This document shows positions 10,840 through 20,895 of a stretch of 64,000 bases of DNA, one piece after another. Positions within the stretch are counted from its first letter, which is position 1, and each line of letters opens with the position of its first letter. A model generated the notes under the pieces. It saw only the letters and a program-made list of their open reading frames with translations, ran no database searches and was not told the DNA's origin. Source of the DNA: Paguma larvata (Eukaryota; Chordata; Mammalia; Carnivora; Viverridae); assembly GCA_030068075.1 (NCBI GenBank), contig CM057825.1:124531239-124595238 (forward strand), given 5' to 3'. The translations under genes were made by a program, and so were the position numbers.

Positions 10840-11480
10840 AAGGCGAAGATTTCAAATAATGACACGTGGCAAAATACAAGAGATTTAAGCAAATTCAACT
10901 GGAAATAATGTGAAAAAATATTATTCGTCCGGACACGTGCCTCTCTTTTGATCTTCCTTGTCCAGAATACATTTTTAAAAAAATGCTCCTTTGATAGCAA
11001 GAAGCAAGCAGATGTTGAAAGGAAACCTTATGTCTTTGTTGGGAAATAATTAGTCCGATCGAGTTGCTTGCTTTCTGATGGACAAAGGAGTCTTTAAAGC
11101 AAATCATTTGTGTTTTCTGAGCCCCTTTTGACAGCACAGCTTTCTTAGGTTTGGGTTTCTCAATGAGGGTTTGGGGAATGGAAAATTTTCCTGAATAAGA
11201 AATCAGAAAGCTTGACCTACACAGTTACCTCTCTCTTAACATGACAACAATTGGCAATTACTTTTTGATCCGAAGTGTGAGGATGAATATGGAGAGGCAG
11301 GGGGAGTGGTTCTCCTTCCCAGACTCGGGCTGGCACCTGAAGCCGATTTTCTTTTTTTTCAGTCCCCAAGATTCAATATAATCTATAGCTGGAAATACCT
11401 ACATTAGCTGCAGCTGGGGGGAAACCAGTTGGCAAATTCATGAGTCAGGCTTTCTTTTATTCTCTTGCGGAAGGTATCTG
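10840..11480. promoter_or_regulatory. Candidate conserved non-coding block (unproven)
   Basis: This stretch matches no repeat I know. It is AT-rich and has several words typical of developmental enhancers: GACACGTGGC and GACACGTGCC (E-box), CTCCTTTGATAG (TCF/LEF-like), GGACAAAGGAGTC (SOX/TCF-like), GGAAATAATTAG and CAATTGGCAATTAC (homeobox-like). Such words occur by chance, so the call rests mainly on the absence of repeats inside a SINE-free region. No promoter or transcript is claimed. Confidence 0.25.
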
Positions 11481-11644
11481 TTCTGTTGGCTCAGGGATGA
11501 TTTGGAATCTTGGGTGAGCAAGCTACAGAAGTTGCTTCAGCCGGCCTGTCTGTGATGAAGCGTGGGCATCCACACATGGTTCCAGGGTCTCAGAGACACC
11601 AGTGGCTCTCATGATGACAGAACATTATGTTTGATGCATGATGG

Positions 11645-11800
11645 TGATGGTCGGTAGGTCTGGGTTGGAGAGAGAGGCTCTGAAATCCATCAGACCTGTG
11701 TTCAGACCCCGCCTGCTCTGTGATTTGGAGCTGATTGCTAATGTCCTCTGATATGTAGTGTTCTTGCCTGTAACACAGGAAAATAGGAATACCTATCTTG
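11645..11800 (+). mobile_element. MIR SINE
   Basis: GGCTCTGAAATCCATCAGAC, TGTGTTCAGACCCCGCC and a degraded core followed by GGAAAATAGGAATACC fit sense MIR. A second short tail fragment (TAGTAAGTGCTCAACAAAC) follows at 12060-12130. Confidence 0.6.
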
Positions 11801-11802
11801 CA

Positions 11803-12045
11803 GAGCAGACTTTTTCAACCCTGGCACAATTCACATCTTGGGCCAGATAATTCTTTCCGCTGGTATGGGGGGCGGGGTGGCTGTCCTATCCCTGGCCTCT
11901 ACCCACTAGGTGCCAGTAACACAGCCTCCCCACCCCCAGCTCCAGTTTTGACAACCAGAAATGACTCCAGATATGGCCAAATGTCTTGGGTGGTACAGGC
12001 TCTCCTCCCTCTCCTCACTGAGAGCCTCTGCTGTGGAGCCATTCT
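11803..12045 (+). mobile_element. hAT-Charlie MITE (MER20-like)
   Basis: TTTTTCAACCCTGGCACAAT, CTTGGGCCAGATAATTC, CCCTGGCCTCTACCCACTAG, TTGACAACCAGAAATGACTC and CCAAATGTCTTGGG follow the order of a well-known non-autonomous hAT element in placentals. No coding capacity. Confidence 0.65.
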
Positions 12046-12602
12046 CAAGGTGGAATGAAAGGACCCCCATAAAGCTCCGAGACACTGCTTAGTAGATACC
12101 ACATAGTAAGTGCTCAACAAACATTAGCTACTGTCTTAATAAAACTGCAGATAGAAACCTCACACAATCATCTTTTTCCTCTTGAGGATTCATAAGGAAT
12201 CCCTGGCTCTCTAGGATCCCCAAATTCTCCATTATTAGATAGGAATCCCCAGCAGCCTCACCCACCATTGAAAGCCTATTTTGGTTCCTGGCAAAGCCAT
12301 CAGCTGCTGGGAACAGAGAAACTGAGTCTCAGGTAGTTCTGTGCATGAGTGTTGTCATCTCAACTTGGTCCACGGGAAGTAAAAAGAACTTTAGAAAAGG
12401 GTAATGAAAGGAGAAAATGGGTTCTCCGTGAGCAGTGATAGCATCACTGAGGATCTGAGTTACTGGAAGCTTCCATGCCTTGGTGACAGAGCTACCCCTC
12501 AGTGGTTAGAGGGGAAATGGAGACAATGGTTTGGATTGCAGAGGGCAAATTGCAGTTGGCGGACTGCTGAAATAGTTAACGTTGTTTGAATGCAGCTCTG
12601 GA

Positions 12603-12935
12603 ACTGAACTTTGTCCCACTAAAATCCACGTGGAGAAGCTCTAATCCCCAGTAAGATTCTCTTTGGAAATAGGCCTGCCGAGAGGTAATTAAGGTTAAAT
12701 GAGGTCATGAGAGGTAGGACGCTAATCTCATTAATACGACTGTAGTCTGTGAGAAGAGGAAGGGACGCTGAGTGTGCTGGGAAGGCCAGGTGCACGCATC
12801 GCGAGAAGGTGATGGTCTGCAGGCCGGGAAGAGAGGTCTCACCAGAAACTGAATTCACCAGCACTTTGATGGACTCCGAGGCTCTAAGACTGTGAGGAAA
12901 TTAACGTCTATGGAACTGCCAGCCAGTCTGTGTGG
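12603..12935 (+). mobile_element. MaLR LTR (MLT1-like)
   Basis: Sense MaLR LTR. TTTGTCCCACTAAAATCC is a degraded start, then AGGTAATTAAGGTTAAATG and AGGTCATGAGAG, GAAGAGGAAGGGACGC, and a 3' part with CTGTGAGGAAATTAACGTC and a CCAGTCTGTGTGGTGTCTTG end. Solo LTR; no internal region is seen. Confidence 0.7.
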
Positions 12936-12959
12936 TGTCTTGTTAAGAAGCCTGAGCTG

Positions 12960-13205
12960 AGTGGCGTAAATACTTATCGCATGCTTGGCATAATTGCTCG
13001 TTTCATTCCCAGAACAACCTTTAGAGGTGGGTGCCCTCTCCTCCTCTCCCCAGTTCCCCCACATTTTACAGAAGAGGAAACAAGTTCAGAGAGGTCACAA
13101 ACCTCTGTGTGTAGTGTTACACAGCTAGAAGATGAACGTTAGGACTTGAATCCAGGGCCATCCGTCTTCAGAGCCCAGCTCCTTAACCACCAAGCTATCT
13201 GAACG
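12960..13205 (-). mobile_element. MIR SINE, antisense
   Basis: ACATTTTACAGAAGAGGAAA, GTTCAGAGAGGTCACAAACC, GTTACACAGCTAGAAGATG, GACTTGAATCCAGGGCC and CTCCTTAACCACCAAGC give nearly the whole element in reverse. Confidence 0.85.
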
Positions 13206-13234
13206 TGGGTTGTACCAGCTCCACACGACCACTT

Positions 13235-13410
13235 ATAGAATGTTTACGTTACATCAGCCTTTGTGTAAAGGCTTTAAGTGATTAGCTCTTTTAATCCACA
13301 GCGCAGTCCTACAAGGAGGCCACCTTTACTGTGCCCATTTTCCAGGTGAGAAAACCAAGGGAGGCTTGCAGGGACACAGCTTAACCTAACGGCTCCCCAG
13401 CCCGGTTTGT
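13235..13410 (-). mobile_element. MIR SINE, antisense
   Basis: TTAATCCACAGCGCAGTCC, CTTTACTGTGCCCATTTTCC and AGGTGAGAAAACCAAGGGAG are the antisense tail and core. Directly adjacent to another MIR in the same orientation. Confidence 0.65.
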
Positions 13411-14040
13411 GGTTGCTCCAGGGAACTCCCAACCAGCTACATCTCCTGCTTTGGAATTTCTGGGCAGGGAACAGCTCCTGGGAGAAATGGGCTGATTTTT
13501 GGTTTTTAGATGTCACGGGAAGAGTAGAATTTTACTGTCTCTCCAGTTTTAATCCTTCCGAGGATTCTGGGATGAGTGGGAGGGAGAAGGCTGAAAGTGA
13601 AGGACTCAGGAAGCCTTGAGCAGGGGCGAGTTCACTCCAGGGCAAGAGTCAGCAAATGCTATTAGTAGCTACAGGGTGACTTCTCAGGAATCTGCGTATG
13701 TGCAAATTAAAGTAGAGACCTTGGCCCAAGGAAGGGGAGGGAACTCCCCCACCCCTACCTCATTCCAAGTTATGTCTTTTTCCAGCTGGGGCTTAGCAAA
13801 AAGTTGCCTCTCCCTCCTTCATGTCTCTCCAAGGACAATGAATAATAATAATTCAAAGCAGAGCAAAAGAGCCTATATTTGCCGGGCACGAGTCTCCATG
13901 TGTTCCGAAGTTGCTGGATTCACCTTCAAATCACCACGGGAGGCAGATGCTTTCTGACAGATAAAGTCAAGACACAGAAGTCAGGACACGGGACCTCAGA
14001 CTCCCTGTATTTTCCCCAGGTGCTACCATTTGGCTTCAGG
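13411..14040. other. Unassigned sequence
   Basis: No repeat confidently recognised; the segment near 13875-13990 has faint antisense MIR words. No exon-like signal. Confidence 0.35.
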
Positions 14041-14300
14041 TAGTGCTGTGGCATCGTGGCATCTCATCATGGTTAAGGGCGGGGGCTTTGGAGACAGGCA
14101 GACCTAGCCTTGAATCCTAAATTCATCTGTCTGACTTTGAATATGTTACCTGAGCTCTTTGAAGGTGCTTTTTTTTTTTTTTTAAGAGAAAATGAAGATG
14201 GAGATGATAATGGTCTCCCAGGGTCGATCACATACAATTTGAGGTTATCTATGGAAAGCTTAGTGCTTGGCACGTGGTAGGTGTTTAATGGTTGTTTTCA
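14041..14300 (+). mobile_element. MIR SINE with internal poly-T run
   Basis: TCATGGTTAAGGGCGGGGGC, TTTGGAGACAGGCAGACC, a degraded core and a tail TTAGTGCTTGGCACGTGGTA are in sense order. A 15-base T run at 14168-14182 interrupts the core, probably a secondary expansion. Confidence 0.75.
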
Positions 14301-14519
14301 TTGTTCTCAGTGGATGCGAACTTTCTAGAAGGTTTAAAATTAGTGCTTTTTTCAATACTCACGATCTTTAGGCATTTACAGATTATAGTGTTTTCTGAGG
14401 GATCTTGGGAATCACTCTTAATCTTCCCTTGGGTAGGGAAGATGACCTAGTTCCCAACAATGCAGTGTTTGATGTTGGTCAACAACTTTGATGGCCCAGA
14501 GTCAACATAGCATATTGTT

Positions 14520-14665
14520 TATGAACCCCAGGCTTGAAGTCCACTCCAGTCCCTGCTCAATACCGACTAGTTGTGCAACTATGGGCACATGCCCTACTGG
14601 GTTGTGAGAAGTCAGTAGGCTGAGGTATATGATATGCTTAGCATGACTGGCACACAGTAAGTGGG
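14520..14665 (+). mobile_element. MIR SINE fragment
   Basis: Degraded sense MIR: ACTAGTTGTGCAACTATGGG for the core and CTTAGCATGACTGGCACACA for the tail. Confidence 0.5.
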
Positions 14666-15409
14666 TTGGGCTGGCTCAGTCTGCCTATCAGCCCCTCCAT
14701 CCATTGCCATTTCCTCCCAGCGGAGGTGGTTGTAAGTAGCCCCACAAGTGGGTTGGATTTTCTTTCTCTTCCTCCTTCTCTTCTCTGTTGGGGAAGGACT
14801 AAAAAAGTCCATTGGTTTTCCTGAAATGATCCACTATGGTGACTGTGCTCACCTGGGTTGTATCCATATTCATCCTTCCTTCCATTCATCTTCCGCCTTT
14901 CCTTGGAAAGGACTTTGCCATCAAAAAGTAAGGATTTCTCTTCCAAAGCCACAACTCTGATGCATGTGAACAAATTTAAGTTTGTGTTTTTGTTTTTGTT
15001 TTTTTGGCTTTTGAGCCCCCTTTATGATGACTTAGGCACTTAGACTTCCCCCAAGTTTAATTATGTTCATGATGTCAGCTTGGGATCTCGTGTCAAGAAA
15101 CCTGGGACTCTAGGGCTACATTTGCCTCTTTCAGTGAGTAAATACCCCAAGCCTCTGTTCCGTCATTCTCATGGGGCTGAAAGACAAGGCAATATCTAAA
15201 ATCCATGCTCCCTTGGGGGTTCAGTGTTTCTGCCATTCCCTTGATAACCGGGCATAAAGATGATCATTCTCTAGACTCAGGATGATCAAGCACTCCCACC
15301 GTATCCTGTGTATCATCCTCTTCCTCGCCCCTGCTTCTCATTAGAAAGATTTATGGCAAATGATGGCATGTTCTTCCCAAAGCTCACTCTACTTTCATCT
15401 GACCACATC
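14666..15409. other. Unassigned sequence
   Basis: No repeat or gene recognised. A T-rich run lies at 14979-15006. Confidence 0.35.
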
Positions 15410-15500
15410 CCTCATAGTAGGTGATGGTGGCTAAGAGTAAGGGGTGTAGTGTCCAAATCCTATTCCTGCCCTTACTAGCTATGAGCCTGAGACCTGTTAC
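15410..15500 (+). mobile_element. MIR SINE fragment
   Basis: GGTGGCTAAGAGTAAGGGG and CCCTTACTAGCTATGAGCC are the sense MIR head and core start, truncated after GACCTGTTACCTC. Confidence 0.6.
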
Positions 15501-15504
15501 CTCT

Positions 15505-16255
15505 TCACCATTCATGCATTCATTTACTCATTCCACAAACAGATACTGAGAGATGCCTTTAGTGCTGTGGATACAATGACAAGAAGGGCAGACCCTGTTC
15601 CTGTCCTCAAAGAGTACAATCCAGTGCCAAAGACAGCATTAACAAAGAGTGACCTGTGCCAAGATACAGAGAAACTCAATGCCGGAAGGTCACATAGCAG
15701 AAGCACCTAATGTAGTCTGGGCAGGGTGGAAGGTCTGGGAAGACTTCCCAGTGGAAGTGAACAGGAGAGAAGCCATATGCCAGGCGAAGAAACTTCTATA
15801 TATGGCAGCCAGGGGCAAGAGAGAGTAGGGTGCCTGAGACTCTAAATTAGACTGAGGAAAGTTCATATGGAAGAAGGTGGATGTAGAGTGCGTGGTGGAG
15901 AAGGGAACAGTGAGAGTTGGGTCTAAAGAGATCACAAGGGCCAGGTCATGAAAGAGATTTTTAAACCATATTAGGGAGGATAGGCCTTAATCCTCAGAGC
16001 AGCAGGACCCCCACAGACAGGTGTAAGAAGCGAGTGACACGATCCTGTTTTTATTTTGGAAAAGTCGGCTGCACTGTGGAGAACGGTTTGTGAGGAAGGA
16101 GAGGAAAGGAAGAATGAACGGAGGATGTAGCAATAATCTAGGCAAGGTATTGCTGGAACGAAGGCTCTCTTGGAGGTCCAGACTTGACAAGTTTTGTTTC
16201 CTTATGTATCCCAGGTGCTCCGGGCACAGCTTAGTGCACACTGGGCAGCCAGCCA
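15505..16255 (+). mobile_element. Ancient interspersed repeat, family uncertain (L2/LINE-like)
   Basis: Begins with the tail-like CATTCATTTACTCATTCCAC, then CTGTGGATACAATGACAAG, GACCCTGTTCCTGTCCTCAA, a GGGAAGACTTCCCAGTGG block, GGCCAGGTCATGAAAGAG, CGAGTGACACGATCC and GTAGCAATAATCTAGGCAAG. The same ordered blocks recur in part at 17885, 23225, 45195 and 45790, so this is a real dispersed family. I cannot name it with certainty. Confidence 0.55.
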
Positions 16256-16682
16256 TCGTTTACTAGACCAGAGCAACGGCAACGGGGATGGAGAGCAGCA
16301 GGTGGATTTGAGACCCAATTTGTGGGCCAGAGGAACAGAATTATTAAACAGAATTATTATTATATATAGTTAAAAATGATTCCTGGTCTCCTGGCTTGGA
16401 CAGCGGAGGTGGGGGGAAAAGAGAAGAGGCTGACATTCTTTGAGAGGGAAAATCCTTAACCTCTCCAAGCCTCAGTTTTCCACCCATGAAATGGGACCCA
16501 TATCCCACGTTTCGCGGCATGCTCAGGGGGCGGCCTGGTGCCTGGTGCGTGTGAGGTGATCCGTGTGGCGGTCATGTGTCCTCCGTGCTCAGACCTCACC
16601 TCTCCAGAGTGAAAGTCTCTGGAGGTTAAGAACAAAGAACCCACACATGTCCCCAGGGTCTCCAGGTTTGAAGTCCCCACAG
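16256..16682. other. Unassigned sequence with MIR remnant
   Basis: 16450-16555 contains CTCTCCAAGCCTCAGTTTTC and ATGAAATGGGACCC, which are sense MIR core words. The rest is unassigned. Confidence 0.45.
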
Positions 16683-16732
16683 AGATGGTGGCTGCAATAG
16701 CAGCGGCAGCGGCAGGCGGCGGCGGCGGCGGC
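16683..16732. repeat. Interrupted GCN/CGG trinucleotide repeat
   Basis: GCAATAGCAGCGGCAGCGG followed by a run of (CGG/GGC) units up to GGCACACG. It is GC-rich in a moderate-GC setting. It lies in open frames on the minus strand (poly-Pro/poly-Ala), but no exon context is visible. Confidence 0.85.
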
Positions 16733-17274
16733 ACACGTGAAATTTGAACAGCCAGGAAATGAAACAAGCAACTGAGATTGCTAATTGGAGTTTATTTTCT
16801 AAAAATGAGCTGCGATTCCCAGTACGGCTCAGTCACCTGCAAACCTGGTCCTTGATGGGCTATGCTGCTCTCTGCCGACTTGAGAATTTCATCAGACGGA
16901 GGAGTCAGTTGGCGAGGAGTGGAGGAGTATTTGGGGGGTGGGAGACAGCGGGGAGCAGCAGAAAGGAAGTGAGTTTGTTTTTCCTTCAGGGAGGAGGAAT
17001 CCTACCTGGTCGGGCCAGGGTCGTGCCCTTGAGCTCGTTTCCTGTGGAAAAGATGCAACCACTGATGTCCGGAGAGGCTCAGAGGGTCCCACAGAGCCAC
17101 CACCACCCCCCCTTTTCCTCCTGGCCACTCAGTGAATGGAGACTAAGCAACAACACCCTGCCATGTAGCACACGGTCCTAGTACTGAGGTAAACAACACG
17201 CAGCCCCTGCCTTTTGCAGAGGAAACAGCCCAGTAGACAGGTTGTAATTACAACCTCATCTGATGGGTGTACGC
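16733..17274. other. Unassigned sequence
   Basis: No repeat recognised. A plus-strand frame of 145 codons (16744-17181) is one of the longest in the window, but it is overlapped by frames on both strands and has no recognisable domain, so it is not called as a gene. Confidence 0.35.
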
Positions 17275-17712
17275 GCTAGCCTCCTGGGGCTGCTCTAGCA
17301 GATGGCCACACACTTGGATGGCTTAAGACAACAGAAATTTCTTCTCTCACAATTCTGGAGGCTAGATGCTCAAAAGCAAAGGTGTCATCCAGGCCATACT
17401 CTCTCTTAAAGCTCTAGAGGAGGGTCCTACCTTGCCTCTTCCTAGCTTCTGGTGCAGCTAACAATTCTCGGCTCTCCTGGGATTGTAGACGCATCCCTCC
17501 ACTCTCTGCACTCACATGGTCTTCTCCCTGCGCATGCCTGTGTCTCTCCCTCTCTTCTTATCAGGACACCAGTCATTGGATTTAGGGCCCACCCTACTTC
17601 AAGATGACCTCACCTATTTCCAAATAAGGTCATATTGATGGGTACGGGGGGGGGGGGGCTTAGGACTTGAACATATCTTTCTGTGGAGGCACATCTCAAC
17701 CCACGACAGTAA
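17275..17712 (-). mobile_element. MaLR LTR (MLT1-like), antisense
   Basis: Full antisense order: CTGGGGCTGCTCTAGCAGAT, GGCTTAAGACAACAGAAATT, CTCACAATTCTGGAGGC, AGGACACCAGTCATTGGATT, ATTTCCAAATAAGGTCATA and a final ACATCTCAACCCACGACA. A 13-base G run at 17646-17658 replaces the usual GGGGG stretch. Solo LTR. Confidence 0.85.
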
Positions 17713-17884
17713 GTAAGACCTGTTTCATGTTGTATATTATCAGAGTTCTCCTTGTTACAAGTGCTCTGGGGAAGAACTCCCACAATGTAATCTGCTCCTC
17801 CTTCCCTCCTTCCCTTGTTCCTTTCCTCCTCCCTCCCTCCCATCTGTTATGTTTTCACTCTTTCTTCCCCTTTGGTTTAGTCAA

Positions 17885-18070
17885 CACCTACCGCTTGGTC
17901 GTCCTCTGTGTGTTAGGTAGGGTGCTGAACCCTGAGGATGGAGAGGGGGCCAGAGAAGACCAGGCCCTGACCTCTGAAGCTCGCAGGGCTGTTGGGAAGG
18001 AGACAGTAACAAAACGGTCACACAAATACATGAAAATGACAACAGGGATGACGGGACGGGAGCCCTTCTG
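17885..18070 (+). mobile_element. Fragment of the same ancient repeat as 15505-16255
   Basis: ACCTACCGCTTGGTCGTCC is a degraded tail, then GTGCTGAACCCTGAGGATGG, AGACCAGGCCCTGACC and AGGAGACAGTAACAAAACGG follow the order seen in the longer copies. Confidence 0.45.
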
Positions 18071-18669
18071 AATACTCAAGCTGGCATCTTGAACAGACCT
18101 CCTGGGGGAGGCTAAGGTCATGACAATCAGTCTCTAAGCTTTAGACTGTTGCTGTAGTTCTGCCCCATAAACTTCATTGTCTCCTCTTCAAGGTACAGGA
18201 AAAGCAGAGATAGAAGGTCACTTATTTACTAGGGACCATCTGCATGGAACATTCTGGCTCGAGAACGGGTGAGAGAAAAGGGCCTTGCATTAGCAGACTA
18301 AACCCAGCTGCTACCCAAATCCGAAAAGCCTGGAAACAACCACGAGGGTCCCTCTGCAAGGAGCCACTAGAACTTTCTGATAAACCGACCATCACATTAC
18401 AACCTGACATTATAAATGGTGTGGCAGCATCCCGGGTAGTGGGAACACCCACAAACCTCAGCTTTCCCAGGGAGGTCCCTTGGGTGGCTATGGAGAAACC
18501 AAAATGTTTGCAGCAAGGGTACGGTGGCTCGGGTGCTGTACATGGGATGTGGGAGGAAATGACAGGTTTGGCCTGGCCAGGGGAGGTGGAGGGCTTCCTA
18601 GGAAGCGATGACTGCCCTCTGTTTCTCAGGCCCGTGAAAACAGAGCTGGCAATAAAAGGGGAGAGCTCA
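18071..18669. other. Unassigned sequence; long frames on both strands
   Basis: 18222-18702 is open on plus (152 codons) and minus (152 codons) at once, without a recognisable domain, start context or splice-site arrangement. I treat this as chance openness. Confidence 0.35.
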
Positions 18670-18985
18670 CCTATGCACATTACAGCATGGATGGATCTCT
18701 AGGAAGTACGCATAAAGGAGTTCATGTTGAATTATTTCAGCATATAAATTCTAGCAAAGACAAATACGATCCATAGTGATAGAAAACACTCAGGAGGGAT
18801 CATCTGGGAAAGAACACAGGGAACCTTTGGGGGATACAGAGATGCTCTTTGTCTTGATGATTGCAGTGGAGACAAAGATTGTATGTGTCCAAACTCACCA
18901 ACATGTACTCTTAAAATGGGTGGATTTTATCAGAGGTAGAATATATCTCAGTAAACTGGATTATGCAGGTCGTATCCTTTCATGT
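18670..18985 (+). mobile_element. Old L1 3' end fragment
   Basis: ATTACAGCATGGATGGATCT, TGATTGCAGTGGAGACAAAG and TCACCAACATGTACTCTTAA with AGAATATATCTCAGTAAACT resemble the end of ORF2 and the 3' UTR of old mammalian L1 in sense orientation. Confidence 0.5.
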
Positions 18986-19644
18986 TTTAATCCTGGGGGT
19001 CAAAACCATAGTAGAAGCCATCCCAGGCTTTCCCAAAGGTCATTTGACCTTGTATGGCGGGATGTCAGAGTGGGGAGAGAATCTCTAGAAAATCAGGATC
19101 AAACCCATCATTTTATACCTGAAGAGACTGAACCTCAGAGAGGGGTAGTGATGAGGCCAAAGGCACGGAGGTCAGAAGGATGTACTGTAGGTTGGAAAAA
19201 TCTAGATGGTGGGCAGGGGAGAGAACAACATGTTCTTAGGCGATCCAGACCACCCCTGAGATTAGAGGAGTTAAATCTGAGGTCATCCAGCTAATCAGAC
19301 TTGGGACTGACATCCTAAATCTGGCCAGGTGCACATCTGAAACCCAAGCTAGCCATCCCCTTCTTTCTGTCCTTAGCCTTTCGGTGAAGGCTTCCATTGG
19401 CTCATTCAGACTGTCTGTCTTTCTCACCTCACTTACAACAGTCACACACCTAGTTTGCACCTATTTTTATCTCTCTTTATAGAGGTTCTCCCACATTAGG
19501 TATGTCTTGATGCAAATCTGTGGTCTCAGCGGTCTGGGTCTGTTTGGAATCAGTTCACAGTCAGATATCAGTTGGAGACCAACATCATGCAATGGAGGAA
19601 GTGACAAGCCAAGAATCAATTGTGTAGAGCACAGTCCTTCAACT
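18986..19644. other. Unassigned sequence with a possible MIR
   Basis: 19100-19300 has antisense MIR-like words (GAAGAGACTGAACCTCAGAG, GTCATCCAGCTAATCAGAC). The rest is unassigned. Confidence 0.35.
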
Positions 19645-19795
19645 TGGGTGCATATCAGAATTAAAGCCTAGATCCCTGGGATTCATGTCCCATGATTTCG
19701 ATTCACTGGGCTTGGATGGTGCCTGGGAATCTGTATTTGTATCCTGCACTCCAGGTGACTCTAATGGAGGCAGTTTGAAGACAAGGTCCTCCAGA
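19645..19795 (+). mobile_element. MER5A-like hAT MITE
   Basis: CTTCAACTTGGGTGCATATC, TCAGAATTAAAGCCTAG, GTGCCTGGGAATCTGTATTT and CTCCAGGTGACTCTAATGG match the 3' two thirds of the MER5 consensus in sense. Confidence 0.65.
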
Positions 19796-19940
19796 TAACC
19801 TCTGGATTCAACCAGGGAGAGAGAAAACTAGACTTGGGTTATTGACTGGTCACTGGGCTCTCACTGTAACCCAAGTTCAAAAGTAGATTTTTTGCCCCTG
19901 TGTCCAAAGTGAGGTTATGAGAAAGTAACAAGGACAACAA

Positions 19941-20054
19941 GGGGCACCTGGGTGGCTCAGTCAGTTGAGCATCCAATTCAGCTCAGGTCATGATCTTGTG
20001 GTTCATGGGTTCAAGCCCTGCATCTTTAAAAAAAAAAAAAGAAAGAAAGAAAGA
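19941..20054 (+). mobile_element. Head-only carnivore SINE (internal deletion)
   Basis: Keeps the tRNA-like head GGGGCACCTGGGTGGCTCAG through the B-box-like GGTTCAAGCCC, then jumps to an A tail and (GAAA) units. The CT-rich body is missing. Flanks AACAAGGACAACAA and AACCATTACAACAA look like a diverged target duplication, so it probably inserted as this short form. Confidence 0.85.
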
Positions 20055-20169
20055 ACCATTACAACAAAAACTGATCCTGGACACCTGTATTTCTAGCAGT
20101 TTCCCAGAAGTGTTTTGTTTTTGAAGGGTGGAGTTATTTGTTTTCGTCTTTCTCCTTTTTTCTTAAATT

Positions 20170-20398
20170 TTTTAATGTTTATTTATTTATTTTAATGTTT
20201 ATTTATTTTTGAGAGAGAAACAGAGACAGAGCACGAGCAGAAGAGGGCCAGAGAGAGAGGGAGACACAGAATCCAAAGCAGTCTTCAGGCTCTGAGCTGT
20301 CAGCACAGAGCCCAACACGGGTCTCGAACTCACAAACCCAGAGATCACAACCTGAGCCGAAGTCAGATGCTCAACTGCCTGAGTCACCTATGTGCCCC
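20170..20398 (-). mobile_element. Carnivore tRNA-Lys SINE, antisense
   Basis: Doubled TTTAATGTTTATTTATTT start (the reverse complement of the tail), GAGAGAGAAACAGAGACAG body, TCTGAGCTGTCAGCACAGAG and TGTGCCCC end. The tail duplication at 20170-20205 is unusual. It forms an inverted pair with the head-only SINE just upstream. Confidence 0.93.
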
Positions 20399-20404
20399 TC
20401 TCCA

Positions 20405-20815
20405 TGTTTTTAAAAGAACTTTATTGAGACATAATTCACATACCAGATAAGTCATTCATTTAAAGTGTACGATTCAGTGTTTTTAGGATGTTTACAGAAG
20501 ATGCAACCGTCACCACAATCAGTACTCAAACATTTCCTTTGTCTCCTCCCCAGAACCCCATATGCCCAGAGTCACTTTCTGCTTCCTCTTAGCACCTCCT
20601 ACCCCTAGGCAACCATGAATCTACTTTGTCTCCATAGACTTGCCTCTTTTGGGCGTTTCGTATAAATGGAATTACATAGTATATGGTCTTTTCTGACTGG
20701 TTTCTTCCACCTAGCGTAATGTTTTCAAGATTCATCCATGTTGGAGCACGTCTTAGTACTTCATTTCTTCTTATTGCCAAATATTCCTAATAACGGATTT
20801 TCAGATGTTGGCATC
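20405..20815 (-). mobile_element. L1 3' UTR, antisense (older L1M type)
   Basis: CTTTATTGAGACATAATTCA, ATTTAAAGTGTACGATTCAG, CCGTCACCACAATCAG, CTAGGCAACCATGAATCTAC, TAAATGGAATTACATAG and CATGTTGGAGCACGTC are in the order of an antisense L1M 3' end. Confidence 0.85.
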
Positions 20816-20824
20816 TTATTACTT

Positions 20825-20895
20825 ACTTATCTGTAAGTTTTCATTTTAATTCCAGTATAGTTAAATTACAGTGTTATATTAGTTTCAGTAACTAG
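20825..20895 (-). mobile_element. Short tip of a younger carnivore L1, antisense
   Basis: TTTTAATTCCAGTATAGTTA followed by ACAGTGTTATATTAGTTTCA is the reverse complement of the extreme 3' end of young carnivore L1s; only about 70 bp are present. Confidence 0.65.

Noticed and set aside
18222..18702. 152-codon frames open on both strands at the same place
   Set aside because: Simultaneous openness on both strands without a recognisable domain is typical of chance; no splice or promoter context supports either.
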